DNA of 38,670 bases. It comes from a virus. This document shows positions 1-6,415 of the stretch, piece after piece (the first letter of the stretch is position 1; each line of letters begins with the position of its first letter). Both the position numbers and the translations under genes were made by a program. The stretch lies in IMG/VR virus record IMGVR_UViG_3300030098_004356, positions 1 to 38,670 of that record; one strand, 5' to 3'. The notes below the pieces were generated by a model. That model saw only the letters and a list, made by a program, of their open reading frames with translations, searched no databases and was not told where the DNA came from.

Positions 1-1
1 T

Positions 2-253
2 GGTTCCATATCTGAGTGTGTTGAATTTTTTGGCGGTGGAACTTGGGAGGCTCTTGCACATAAGTCAGAAGCTGGTATCGGGTACGCCAAAGATGAAGAA
101 CATGACACCTTTGTTCCCCCAAAGCCTTATCCATCATGGCAAATCAACGACACTTATAATGGATGGAACCCGCCAGCAGGAAAAGAAAAACCCACTGATG
201 GAAAAATATATGATTGGGTTGAAACTACTCAACAATGGGTAGAAAGAGATTAA
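2..253 (+). CDS. Tail protein, C-terminal part (5' end outside window)
   Basis: An open frame enters from the left edge and stops with TAA at 251-253, giving the last 83 residues. The segment is rich in aromatic residues and contains PPKPYPSW and a later DGKIYDWVETTQQWVE. This proline/tryptophan pattern is one I know from the C-terminal ends of tail fibre or tail accessory proteins of marine phages. It is directly followed by small genes on the same strand. The frame at the left edge does not continue the tail gene at the right edge if the two ends are joined directly. The tail assignment rests on motif resemblance only. Confidence 0.6.
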   Translation, partial: GSISECVEFFGGGTWEALAHKSEAGIGYAKDEEHDTFVPPKPYPSWQINDTYNGWNPPAGKEKPTDGKIYDWVETTQQWVERD

Positions 254-289
254 TATAACTAGGTATAAAAAGCCGTAAAGGGGAGACAT

Positions 290-493
290 ATGGAACAAGG
301 GGCGCCTGAACCAGGGGTAACACCACAGGACTGGCAAGAGTGGATAAAAGGAATGATGGAAAGATTCCCTCAAGAAGGGCAAATGCTTATTGATGGTATC
401 GTTTCATCACGTATAGTTACTGAAAACAGAATACAGCTAGAGCAAATAGAGCAAAAGGCTACGGAGAAAAAAAATGCCAAAGGTCGGGGGTAA
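290..493 (+). CDS. Hypothetical protein, 67 aa
   Basis: The protein begins at ATG after a good GGGGAG ribosome binding site. It is acidic at the N-terminus with a PQDWQEW segment, followed by a helical stretch ending in Glu/Gln/Lys-rich sequence that suggests a short coiled coil. No catalytic motif or membrane segment is visible. Its 3' end overlaps the next small gene by 20 bases, so the two are probably co-translated. Its position after a tail gene in a run of small genes suggests a minor virion or lysis-region protein, but no function can be assigned. Confidence 0.6.
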   Translation: MEQGAPEPGVTPQDWQEWIKGMMERFPQEGQMLIDGIVSSRIVTENRIQLEQIEQKATEKKNAKGRG

Positions 494-590
494 AAAATAT
501 CCCTATACAAAAACCGGTATAAAACAAGCAGCCGCTGCTCGCAAAAAGCAGAGTGCTAAGAAACCTGTGAAAAGAAAAAGGGGCAGGTAG
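474..590 (+). CDS. Small basic conserved phage protein, 38 aa
   Basis: This 38-residue peptide opens with MPKVGGKKYPYTKTG and continues as a Lys/Arg/Ala-rich tail. The PKVGGKxYPYT start is a pattern I recognise from many short proteins of marine phages, usually near structural genes, whose role is unknown. The ATG follows GGAG within the overlapping upstream gene. The stop TAG shares one base with the GTG start of the next gene (TAGTG), which suggests translational coupling. The high positive charge would suit nucleic acid binding, but that is inference. Confidence 0.65.
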   Translation: MPKVGGKKYPYTKTGIKQAAAARKKQSAKKPVKRKRGR

Positions 591-946
591 TGACAACTAA
601 ACCAGAGAAGTCAACAAGTGAAATAAAAGATAGTGTTATTCAGGAAGATCCTGTCAGTCCTAAAAAGGATACTAAACCTAAGAAGAAACCAGCAAAGAAA
701 CGCACTAAGACTACGACTGCGAAAAGCAAACGACGTAAACCTGCTACTAAAACATTAAGTAAACCAGCTCCTCCGCCACCTCCTCTAACTATTGAGGAAT
801 TAAAAGAGCAAGGCAGAGAAGCTAAGCAGGAAATTGTAAATGCGGTTGTTGAACCTGCGCTTGAAGCTGCCGGTTCTTTGTCGCAAACAATCAGAGATAC
901 GATTAGCGGGGCCTTCTCAGGGCTTCTCAGTCGTAAACGTAGGTAG
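590..946 (+). CDS. Lysine-rich disordered protein, 118 aa
   Basis: The protein starts at GTG, overlapping the previous stop by one base. Residues 1 to about 65 are dominated by Lys, Thr, Pro and Ala with a PAPPPPP run, so this half is likely disordered and very basic. The second half, from about residue 68, reads as amphipathic helices rich in Glu and Ala and ends in RKRR. The composition resembles histone-H1-like or DNA-condensing tails, but no fold can be named. An opposite-strand frame of similar length here lacks a plausible start site and is a shadow. Confidence 0.55.
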   Translation: MTTKPEKSTSEIKDSVIQEDPVSPKKDTKPKKKPAKKRTKTTTAKSKRRKPATKTLSKPAPPPPPLTIEELKEQGREAKQEIVNAVVEPALEAAGSLSQTIRDTISGAFSGLLSRKRR

Positions 947-948
947 TA

Positions 949-1116
949 ATGCACCCACTAGGCTGGCTATTCAAATACTTCTTTGCGTCAATTGTTGGCG
1001 CAGCTACAGTTGTGCAAGCAATTAAGATAGCTAAGTTTGAATTGGGGAACACTGTTGAGGGACTAATCTTTCGTGACGGTGTTCACCCTGATAAACACAA
1101 GAGGGATGATGAGTAG
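949..1116 (+). CDS. Small membrane protein, 55 aa
   Basis: The ATG lies two bases after the preceding stop. The first half (about residues 4-28) is hydrophobic and aromatic, with WLFKYFFASIVGAATVV as a likely single membrane segment. The rest is hydrophilic and ends in a charged HKRDDE tail. The gene sits among very small genes just upstream of tatC. A holin-like or other inner-membrane role is possible. It does not show the amphipathic helix expected of TatA. Function unknown. Confidence 0.5.
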   Translation: MHPLGWLFKYFFASIVGAATVVQAIKIAKFELGNTVEGLIFRDGVHPDKHKRDDE

Positions 1117-1210
1117 CTTTGACAGTTCAGTCATTGGTTTTCGCCGAAATATTTTCGGTAGAATAAACAAGTTAGGTGTTCTCAATTTCGGGAACACAAA
1201 GAAAAAATAA
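1106..1210 (+). CDS. Very small basic protein, 34 aa
   Basis: This short frame starts at tandem ATG codons behind GAGGG and overlaps the end of the preceding gene by 11 bases. It encodes a serine-rich start, then FRRNIFGRINKLG, and ends in KKK. It has no membrane segment. It would fill the otherwise empty gap between two small membrane-peptide genes. Support is limited to the binding site, the overlap and the compact context, so it may not be translated. Confidence 0.35.
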   Translation: MMSSFDSSVIGFRRNIFGRINKLGVLNFGNTKKK

Positions 1211-1219
1211 GAGGGCAAC

Positions 1220-1342
1220 ATGCCAAACGACCCAATCATCATAGGTATAGCAGTTATTGCAATCGCTGTTCTTGGTTATACAGCCATCAACGGAATGATG
1301 AGCAGTAGTAAAAGCAAAGACAAGACCGACAAGAGCGCATAG
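1220..1342 (+). CDS. Single-span membrane peptide upstream of TatC, 40 aa
   Basis: The ATG follows GAGGGCAAC. Residues about 6-20 (IIIGIAVIAIAVLGY) form one hydrophobic span, followed by a short Ser/Lys/Asp-rich tail. The stop lies three bases before the tatC start, so the two genes are almost certainly co-translated. Size and order (short N-terminus, one helix, charged tail) resemble a stripped-down TatA/TatE or a small holin. The Phe-Gly hinge and amphipathic helix of real TatA are not visible, so a Tat role is only suggested by adjacency. Confidence 0.55.
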   Translation: MPNDPIIIGIAVIAIAVLGYTAINGMMSSSKSKDKTDKSA

Positions 1343-1345
1343 TCT

Positions 1346-2257
1346 ATGAGCCTCTCCGCTTACGAGCGGGGGTTCAGGTTCGGTCAGCGGTTTAGAAACA
1401 CCGTATTTCTGTGCATCTTAGCGTGGAGCATTGGAGCAGGTGCAACATTCTGGTGGCACCCAGAGGTGTTCGCTTTCCTGCTTGCTCCCGCAGAAGAGAT
1501 GCTGTCTCCCTTTGAGGGAAGACCTGTCTTTACAGCACCCCAAGACATGTTCGGTTCTACCTTGAGCCTGTCTATGAAGGGTGGTCAGTTCGTAGCGTTC
1601 CCTGTGCTTGTTGTGGGTGCGCTAACAATGCTCAAGCCGTTTGTTCCACGGCGATTCTGGTTGTTTATAACAACGTACTCAGCAATATCTATTGCAATGT
1701 TCCTATTAGGTGCATCATTTGTATTCTGGGTAATGATGCCAGTGTCACTCCACTTCCTCTTGAACTTTGGTAGTGGCATAGCTGTCCCTGTAATCCTGCT
1801 TACAGAGTACATAGCCCTGTTGTTAAGCCTGTTGTTTTGGATAGGGATAGTGTTTGAGTTACCTATAGTGATGCAGCTACTGGCAAAGTTTAGGGTTGTC
1901 TCTTACTCAAAGGCCAGAAAGCTACGTAAGTGGATTGTTCCGACAGCTTTTATCTTTGCTGCTCTTATCACACCGTCACTAGATGGAACACTTACATTCT
2001 TAGTTGCCCTCCCTATGCTGATTCTCTACGAGATAGGCTTGATAGCAGGGTGGCTTACTGATCGTGAAGGTAATTACTTTGCTGACCTACCAATGGTTCA
2101 AAACATCTATCAATTAATACGTAAGATATACAAGGTAGTTAAATCAAGAGTAATGAGGGTTGTCTACAAGATGCGTTCAACGATAAGGTTAGCAGTACAG
2201 GTAGTTCAGCGTGGCGGTAGGAAAATCGTACACTATTGGAAGCGGTTGGGCTACTAA
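1346..2257 (+). CDS. tatC: TatC-like twin-arginine translocase subunit, divergent
   Basis: This 303-residue protein has six predicted membrane spans in the TatC pattern. Family landmarks are FELP at residues 170-173 at the end of span 4, ITPSLD at 208-213 and LYEIG at 227-231 in span 6. TatC normally forms the inner-membrane receptor for folded proteins carrying twin-arginine signals. Here the N-terminal HLxELRxR motif is replaced by FRFGQRFR, with Gly13 where Glu is expected. The short loop after Pro101 (PRRFW) also lacks the second conserved Glu. A strongly basic 67-residue tail (237-303) follows the last span. The upstream gene ends three bases before it and a hairpin terminator follows. 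TatC homology is secure; normal signal-peptide recognition is doubtful. Confidence 0.85.
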   Translation: MSLSAYERGFRFGQRFRNTVFLCILAWSIGAGATFWWHPEVFAFLLAPAEEMLSPFEGRPVFTAPQDMFGSTLSLSMKGGQFVAFPVLVVGALTMLKPFVPRRFWLFITTYSAISIAMFLLGASFVFWVMMPVSLHFLLNFGSGIAVPVILLTEYIALLLSLLFWIGIVFELPIVMQLLAKFRVVSYSKARKLRKWIVPTAFIFAALITPSLDGTLTFLVALPMLILYEIGLIAGWLTDREGNYFADLPMVQNIYQLIRKIYKVVKSRVMRVVYKMRSTIRLAVQVVQRGGRKIVHYWKRLGY

Positions 2258-2308
2258 CTATTTGCAGGCCGCTCTGTTGATCTCTGGTTACAGGGCGACC
2301 GCCCTCTG

Positions 2309-2347
2309 CGCCTCTCGTCGGCATCAGTCCCCGGCGAGGGGCGTTTG
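2309..2347 (+). terminator. GC-rich hairpin terminator between convergent genes
   Basis: A 13-base-pair stem (2309-2321 with 2331-2343, two G-U pairs, nine-base loop) is followed by TTT. It lies 52 bases after the tatC stop and just before the stop of the convergent minus-strand operon. A second small hairpin (AGGGC/GCCCT, 2291-2304) precedes it. The T-run is short, so termination may be partial, but position and stem strength fit an end point for rightward transcription and perhaps leftward as well. Confidence 0.6.
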
Positions 2348-2348
2348 G

Positions 2349-2438
2349 CTATTGACACCAGTCGCACATATAAGCGCCTATGAAACCAACAACGGCGTAG
2401 ATAGCTACGAGTATTAGTAATGCGAATAGGTCTGTCAT
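2349..2438 (-). CDS. Tiny membrane peptide with C-terminal CDWC, 29 aa
   Basis: This 29-residue peptide starts at an ATG that shares one base with the stop of the upstream gene (TAATG), a classic coupling arrangement. It is nearly all hydrophobic (LFALLILVAIYAVVGFIGAY), forming one membrane span, and ends in CDWCQ. The CxxC at the membrane exit could bind metal or a disulfide partner. It is the last gene of the leftward operon and converges on tatC. No family is recognised; a holin-like or regulatory membrane peptide is possible. Confidence 0.5.
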   Translation of the reverse strand: MTDLFALLILVAIYAVVGFIGAYMCDWCQ

Positions 2439-2746
2439 TAATTGCGACTAAACTTTTCTGGAGTATTCAGCTCAACATCTCCTGGTAGGCTGTCGTCGGA
2501 CAGCTCGCCTTTAATCATGCTTGAGGGTACATAAAACATGCATCCGCAATCGAAATTAACAAAAAGGTAAGTACCCTCGCCATCTGTTAAAGAGTGTTCT
2601 TCATCTACATCACCGCCAATCTCTTCGTGCACACTCATTAGAGGGTACATCCATAAGCCTGGGTCCCAGTTAGAAGCTGTCTCTTCAGACATCCCAACTT
2701 TTTGTGCGCATGACATCTGCACTATTGGCTGCTTGCTTTTATTCAT
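2438..2746 (-). CDS. Hypothetical early protein, 102 aa
   Basis: The start overlaps the preceding stop by four bases (ATGA). The protein is acidic, with a central DEEHSLTDGEGTY stretch and a CGC pair (FDCGCMFYVP) near residue 68, plus one earlier cysteine (MSCAQK). No known domain is recognised. It is the penultimate gene of the leftward operon, coupled on both sides, which supports it being real. Function unknown. Confidence 0.65.
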   Translation of the reverse strand: MNKSKQPIVQMSCAQKVGMSEETASNWDPGLWMYPLMSVHEEIGGDVDEEHSLTDGEGTYLFVNFDCGCMFYVPSSMIKGELSDDSLPGDVELNTPEKFSRN

Positions 2747-2973
2747 AGTGTAGACCCTACTGTTACAAAGACAGGGGTGTGTTCACCCACGTATGCGCCA
2801 CTTACATTGAACTCAAAGTATTCAATGGCTTCTTCTTGTGACATGTCTCTTGCAAGAATTTCAATGCACTTGTTGTAATCGTATACCGCTACGTCGAATG
2901 TGAACCTGTTACCCATACCGATCATGGCTTCAGAGAATCCATCTGCTAGTAACGCTTTTCCAGTAAAGTTCAT
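2743..2973 (-). CDS. Conserved small phage protein, 76 aa
   Basis: The ATG is preceded by AAAGGA. The protein contains KCIEILARDMSQEEAIEYF followed by a FNVSGAYVGEHTPVF segment. I recognise this CIEIL...EAIEYFEFNV.GAYVGE.TP pattern from short conserved proteins of unknown role in many phages. It is predicted to be a small alpha/beta protein without membrane segments. It overlaps the downstream gene by four bases. The family resemblance is clear, but no biochemical function is known to me. Confidence 0.75.
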   Translation of the reverse strand: MNFTGKALLADGFSEAMIGMGNRFTFDVAVYDYNKCIEILARDMSQEEAIEYFEFNVSGAYVGEHTPVFVTVGSTL

Positions 2974-3015
2974 TCGAAATTTTTCCTTTGGTCAATCGCC
3001 CTTGCCATTAGCTGT

Positions 3016-3252
3016 TTAATTTTTTTCTATAGCTTCACGCAGGTTGTACGGGTTGTAATCTGCTTTCTCTTCGTTACATTTTTTACAAAGCATTTGCAAA
3101 TTATCTTGGGTATTCGTCCCGCCCTTAGCTAGTGGAATGATGTGATCTATTGTTAGGTTGCTGACAGCCCCGCAGGACGCACAGAACCGGCGTCGGCGTC
3201 TGGACATGCGGGAGCGCTGCTTGCGCTTCTGTGCGCTGCTTATACGGCTCAA
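3016..3252 (-). CDS. HNH endonuclease, 78 aa
   Basis: A compact HNH nuclease. Zinc-binding cysteines are at 24, 27, 56 and 59, the catalytic Asp36-His37 pair lies in TIDHIIPLAKGG, and Asn51 is in the NLQMLC helix. An Arg/Lys-rich N-terminus precedes the first cysteine pair. The start is TTG six bases after AAAGGA, the best-placed binding site. Small HNH proteins of this type act as homing or packaging-associated nucleases in phages. Here it lies in the early module, far from the terminase, so a role in host DNA attack, recombination or homing is more likely than packaging. Confidence 0.85.
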   Translation of the reverse strand: MSRISSAQKRKQRSRMSRRRRRFCASCGAVSNLTIDHIIPLAKGGTNTQDNLQMLCKKCNEEKADYNPYNLREAIEKN

Positions 3253-3302
3253 ATCAAATCCTTTCTAAGGACATTCTAAACCATGGGCGCATAAAGAATA
3301 CA

Positions 3303-3343
3303 TGCCAAACTGCTAGGACAGTTTTAAAAGGTAAAGTTTGGCA
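3303..3343 (-). promoter_or_regulatory. Intercistronic hairpin with alternative pairing
   Basis: TGCCAAACT (3303-3311) pairs perfectly with AGTTTGGCA (3335-3343). A competing pair, AAACTG (3307-3312) with CAGTTT (3319-3324), shares the left arm, so the two structures exclude each other. The element lies directly after the stop of the upstream gene and before the HNH gene. No T-run follows. It could control expression or processing around the nuclease gene. Confidence 0.45.
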
Positions 3344-3344
3344 C

Positions 3345-3599
3345 TTACAAGACGTTTTGGTTACGCCTTCTAATGTCCGCCTCTACAGCACGTGTTACGT
3401 TTGCAAGTAGTGCTTCTATATACACGGTAGCGTCCATAAGTTCCTCTTGTAACTCTAGTAGCCAGTCAACTTCACTGTAGTCTCTACGTGTAGTGTCTAC
3501 GCCATACTTACTCTTTGCGTTACTGCTACGTGCTGCTATTTTCTTACGGACGGCTTCTACGTTAGGGTCAAGCTCTGTTACTTCGAAGTTTTTGTCCAT
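3345..3599 (-). CDS. Conserved phage helical protein, 84 aa
   Basis: This is an all-helical small protein with KYGVDTTRRDYSEVDWL followed by LQEELMDATVYIEALL. The KYGV...DWL..LQEELMDA pattern recurs in short phage proteins and resembles one helix pair of MazG-like or DUF5664-type nucleotide hydrolases. The protein is too short to be a complete enzyme of that class and the metal-binding set is not evident. The start overlaps the end of the upstream nuclease gene by 22 bases. A role in nucleotide metabolism is a guess from resemblance. Confidence 0.65.
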   Translation of the reverse strand: MDKNFEVTELDPNVEAVRKKIAARSSNAKSKYGVDTTRRDYSEVDWLLELQEELMDATVYIEALLANVTRAVEADIRRRNQNVL

Positions 3600-3916
3600 T
3601 TTACAAAGTCCTCTGCTCGCATAAGTACGTAATGGTCAATCTTTTGTACTTTGGTGCGGTTAGTGATGCAGACAAGCGGGATTTTATCCACGCCTTCATG
3701 CTCTAGGCTGTGCTCTTGTGCTGCGACAGCTTGATCTACTGCCGTAGACAGCCGGGTGCTCATTACGTTGCCGTACTTTACCTCTATTGCAAACTCATCA
3801 TGGCTGACGTCCGGGGCAGCCCCGCGAGACCTGCCTGTGACAGGGACACGTGCGCCACCAAGTAATTCAGCCCACCATCGCTCCCATTTTTTCCACGTAG
3901 CTGAGGGCTTAGGCAT
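3578..3916 (-). CDS. PD-(D/E)XK-type nuclease, Holliday-resolvase-like
   Basis: The protein has a basic aromatic start (WKKWERWWAELLGG), RVPVTGRSRGAAPDV and then FAIEVKYG. The Asp of PDV plus the EVK form the core of a PD-(D/E)XK fold as in phage Holliday-junction resolvases and related endonucleases. A later AVDQAVAAQ helix also fits. The start at 3916 is preferred over an upstream ATG because it has a GAAGG site at good distance and the family similarity begins there; the upstream extension covers a hairpin. It is encoded just after the primase, so a role in recombination or replication intermediates is likely. Confidence 0.65.
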   Translation of the reverse strand: MPKPSATWKKWERWWAELLGGARVPVTGRSRGAAPDVSHDEFAIEVKYGNVMSTRLSTAVDQAVAAQEHSLEHEGVDKIPLVCITNRTKVQKIDHYVLMRAEDFVKWTKTSK

Positions 3917-3940
3917 AATCCTTCTACTTTCTAGGTACTG

Positions 3941-3969
3941 TAGGGGTCCCCCTAAAGGGGGACTCCCTA
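3941..3969 (-). promoter_or_regulatory. Strong intercistronic hairpin
   Basis: A 12-base-pair stem (3941-3952 with 3957-3969) contains one bulged base and a four-base loop, TAAA. It lies between the prim-pol stop at 4049 and the nuclease start at 3916. There is no T-run on either strand, so it is unlikely to be a simple intrinsic terminator. RNA processing, mRNA stabilisation or partial attenuation are possible roles. Confidence 0.55.
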
Positions 3970-4048
3970 GACATCTGTCGTATACCATGAATGATGTTGC
4001 TCGCTTCAAAAGTTTTATTTACTCGCTCGCAACACATTCCTACATCAG

Positions 4049-6097
4049 TTACTTGATAGACCAAACCTTTCTCACCTTGCCTGTTGTCATGTCAATCGTT
4101 TGATTGTATCCAGTCCCACGTTTCAAAGCCTTGCTTACGGCGTCATGTGATACATGCTTGCCAGTGCTTCCGTCATTGAGTTCTTCAACTATCTCAGCGA
4201 TTGTTCTATGATTGCCGTCTTTCAGCAAGCGCTCCACCTGGTACGGCACGGGCAGGCCTGCGGCGAGCTGGGTCATAGACATAACCGATGTTTTAGTAAA
4301 CCTGATTGTGTCTTCCCCGTGATCTATGCGTATAGCAAGTGGTGCCTGTAGTTTGAAGCCGTTAGCTTTCCTATGCTCTAAGCCTACTGTTAGATAGTCA
4401 GCGTCAGGGAGTTGCTCGTTACTCATACGCCACACAGATCTAGCATAGTTCCACCAGAACGCAGACCCGAAAGGTTTCTTTGCGTCTTCTTTACTTACGT
4501 GTGCAAGTATTAGTGCAGGTCTACCTACCTGACGTAAGGCTCTGAACAAAGCCTTTGGTGCTTCCACATCGTTTACGTCGTCAGACGCAGCCGGAACAGC
4601 CGAATCAACAACTAAGAACACGCACTCATCTTCCTCGGCTTTCTTTTCTATCTCATCAGCCATGCCTGACAGATTGTCTTGGCATGGTACATACGTAAGG
4701 TCAAAGTCTTCATTGGTTAGGTACTCCCCGTTCGGTCCTACAGGACCCAGCCCTTTAGCTATCTTGTTTACCATGTCCAAGACGTCCTCTTCATCAGACT
4801 CCCAGTCTAGGTACATAGCATTGCCTGTAATGTCCGGCTGCACACCGGGGACAATCTCTAGTCCTGATGCAACAGACATACAGATAGCAACAGCAAGCGT
4901 TGACTTACCTGAGCCACCGTCCGCATACAGCACGGACGGCTTGAGCGCAGGGGTTAGTGGCTTTACAGCCCACCTTGACGCTTCACTAGGTTGACTCTTA
5001 CGCAAATCTATAAACTCCGTAGCTGCTTCTACACTGAATGTAACTAGCCGTGCCGCGGCTGACAGCATCTCTAACCACGGGCGCTCTTCGCGCTTAGCTA
5101 AAGCCCTGACTAACTCTGTAGTCTTGCTTGTAGATAGCGTGTCGTAACGTACAGGTCCTATAAGGTAGCCAAGATCGGTTGACTCGATTGTCACCTGTGT
5201 TGTTACACTTGTGCGCCCTTTGTACGGACGGTCAAACGACATGGTTACTCCTTCGTCAGGGAACATAACCGTGACTAGCCCTGACTCACTGATTCTTACA
5301 AGCGGGTCTTTGATCTTCACCCCTAAATGGCTGCGTATCTTTGACTGCTCGTAGCGAGTAACACTCTTGACTACCCTTGCAAGGTCTGACATCTGCATAG
5401 GTGGAGTGCACCTATCAGCAAACGTAGCAAGGGTAGACATGATTATGTCAGGCTGTACACCTCTGCTATGGAAGTAACCTGCTAGACGTGTAGCCATTTG
5501 GTCTCGCTGTCCCTGAGTAACACCCTGCTCTAAGGCTTCGGTTACCCACGGAGCACCTGAGCCTGTGAGAGGGCTATAGTTCTTAGTGGACTTCCTGCCA
5601 AGCAGTTCATCAGGTATGTCGTTCCAGAATACAGGTGGAAGATTCTTGCTGACCTTGTACACTTTTTCGCCTACTGTAGACGGCGGGGCTACAACGTATC
5701 CACCTGTGCTCCGTATATCTACATGGTCTATGATGCTTGTGCTTTGCTTCAAGTCCGGCGTGAACTGGAAGTAGTAGTGCAAGCCGTTAGGCGTGCGTAC
5801 CACTCTAGTCTCAGGCAGGTTTACATCTGCTTCAACGATAGCCATAGCCCCTGCCCTGCCGTCGATATCGAGAACGCTGAGACCGCTGATCTCCCCAGTC
5901 ACGATACCTACGTTAGCTTCAGGCACAGCTTCCCAAATCTTCAGCACCTCATCTTTAGACAGCCGTGTTTTTTGTAGCTGCGCCCATGAGTTTTGCAAAG
6001 GAGTCTTCTCGTTCGGGTTCAACGGGATTACCGACATGCCTTCGTTTACATACTGGAGCGCAGCATCTAGTTTCGGATTGGCTTTACGGGGTGGCAT
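4049..6097 (-). CDS. Bifunctional primase-polymerase / AAA helicase fusion
   Basis: This 682-residue replication protein has an N-terminal prim-pol domain (about 1-170) with catalytic Asp77 and Asp79 in VLDIDG, RTPNGLHYYF, and the IRSTGGYVVAPPS segment typical of bifunctional DNA primase/polymerases. A RepA-like AAA domain follows: Walker A GGSGKST near 394-401, YLDWESDEED, Walker B VFLVVDS near 495 and LILAHVSKE as sensor. The last 60 residues look like a winged helix (TIAEIVEEL...VSHDAVSKALKRG). The protein probably primes and unwinds phage DNA. Its start overlaps the upstream gene by 14 bases. No separate DNA polymerase is seen in this window. Confidence 0.88.
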   Translation of the reverse strand: MPPRKANPKLDAALQYVNEGMSVIPLNPNEKTPLQNSWAQLQKTRLSKDEVLKIWEAVPEANVGIVTGEISGLSVLDIDGRAGAMAIVEADVNLPETRVVRTPNGLHYYFQFTPDLKQSTSIIDHVDIRSTGGYVVAPPSTVGEKVYKVSKNLPPVFWNDIPDELLGRKSTKNYSPLTGSGAPWVTEALEQGVTQGQRDQMATRLAGYFHSRGVQPDIIMSTLATFADRCTPPMQMSDLARVVKSVTRYEQSKIRSHLGVKIKDPLVRISESGLVTVMFPDEGVTMSFDRPYKGRTSVTTQVTIESTDLGYLIGPVRYDTLSTSKTTELVRALAKREERPWLEMLSAAARLVTFSVEAATEFIDLRKSQPSEASRWAVKPLTPALKPSVLYADGGSGKSTLAVAICMSVASGLEIVPGVQPDITGNAMYLDWESDEEDVLDMVNKIAKGLGPVGPNGEYLTNEDFDLTYVPCQDNLSGMADEIEKKAEEDECVFLVVDSAVPAASDDVNDVEAPKALFRALRQVGRPALILAHVSKEDAKKPFGSAFWWNYARSVWRMSNEQLPDADYLTVGLEHRKANGFKLQAPLAIRIDHGEDTIRFTKTSVMSMTQLAAGLPVPYQVERLLKDGNHRTIAEIVEELNDGSTGKHVSHDAVSKALKRGTGYNQTIDMTTGKVRKVWSIK

Positions 6098-6383
6098 CTT
6101 CCGACCTGTCTCGCCATACCTGCGTCATGCCTGAACCATCTGCTAGTGTGTGATGGCGTAAGTGGGAGTCCCACAGTGACCACCTTTGTCTAGCAGAGTT
6201 CAACCGACGAACTGTTGGACAGGTCTCCCTGCTGCCTGAGCAGCAGTCGTTCACCCTAAACCCAGAACCTGAAACCAATGCAGCCAATGCTGCCGTTTCC
6301 GGGTGCCGGGCTTTACCCCGGCGCCCAGTTGTGACAAGTGCAGCAGTTACCTCTGCTTCTGTCATAGGCGTGATACTACTCAC
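6084..6383 (-). CDS. Hypothetical early protein, about 99 aa
   Basis: This short protein overlaps the prim-pol start by 14 bases. From MTEAEVTAAL onward it has a helical first half and then a Cys/Arg-rich part (NDCCSGSRETCPTVRRLNSA) with an SHLRHH cluster, so metal binding is possible. The true start is uncertain. A GTG at 6383 lies ten bases after AAAGGA, an ATG at 6365 is further away, and an ATG at 6452 would overlap the upstream gene by 37 bases. No family is recognised; its tight coupling suggests a replication-linked role. Confidence 0.5.
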   Translation of the reverse strand: MSSITPMTEAEVTAALVTTGRRGKARHPETAALAALVSGSGFRVNDCCSGSRETCPTVRRLNSARQRWSLWDSHLRHHTLADGSGMTQVWRDRSEDATP

Positions 6384-6415
6384 GATGGTGTAGTCCTTTC
6401 TGACTATAAGTCGTG

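Noticed and set aside
18-242. Plus-strand frame of 74 residues at the left edge
   Set aside because: The other plus frame at 2-253 encodes a recognisable tail-protein end, so this one is out of frame.
640-954. Minus-strand frame of 104 residues
   Set aside because: It mirrors the Lys-rich plus-strand gene, has no binding site, and is made of Leu/Arg/Val runs typical of the reverse of Lys/Pro-rich coding DNA.
1106-1210. Twin-arginine signal in the 34-residue peptide (FRRNIFG)
   Set aside because: It lacks the following hydrophobic region and cleavage site of a Tat signal.
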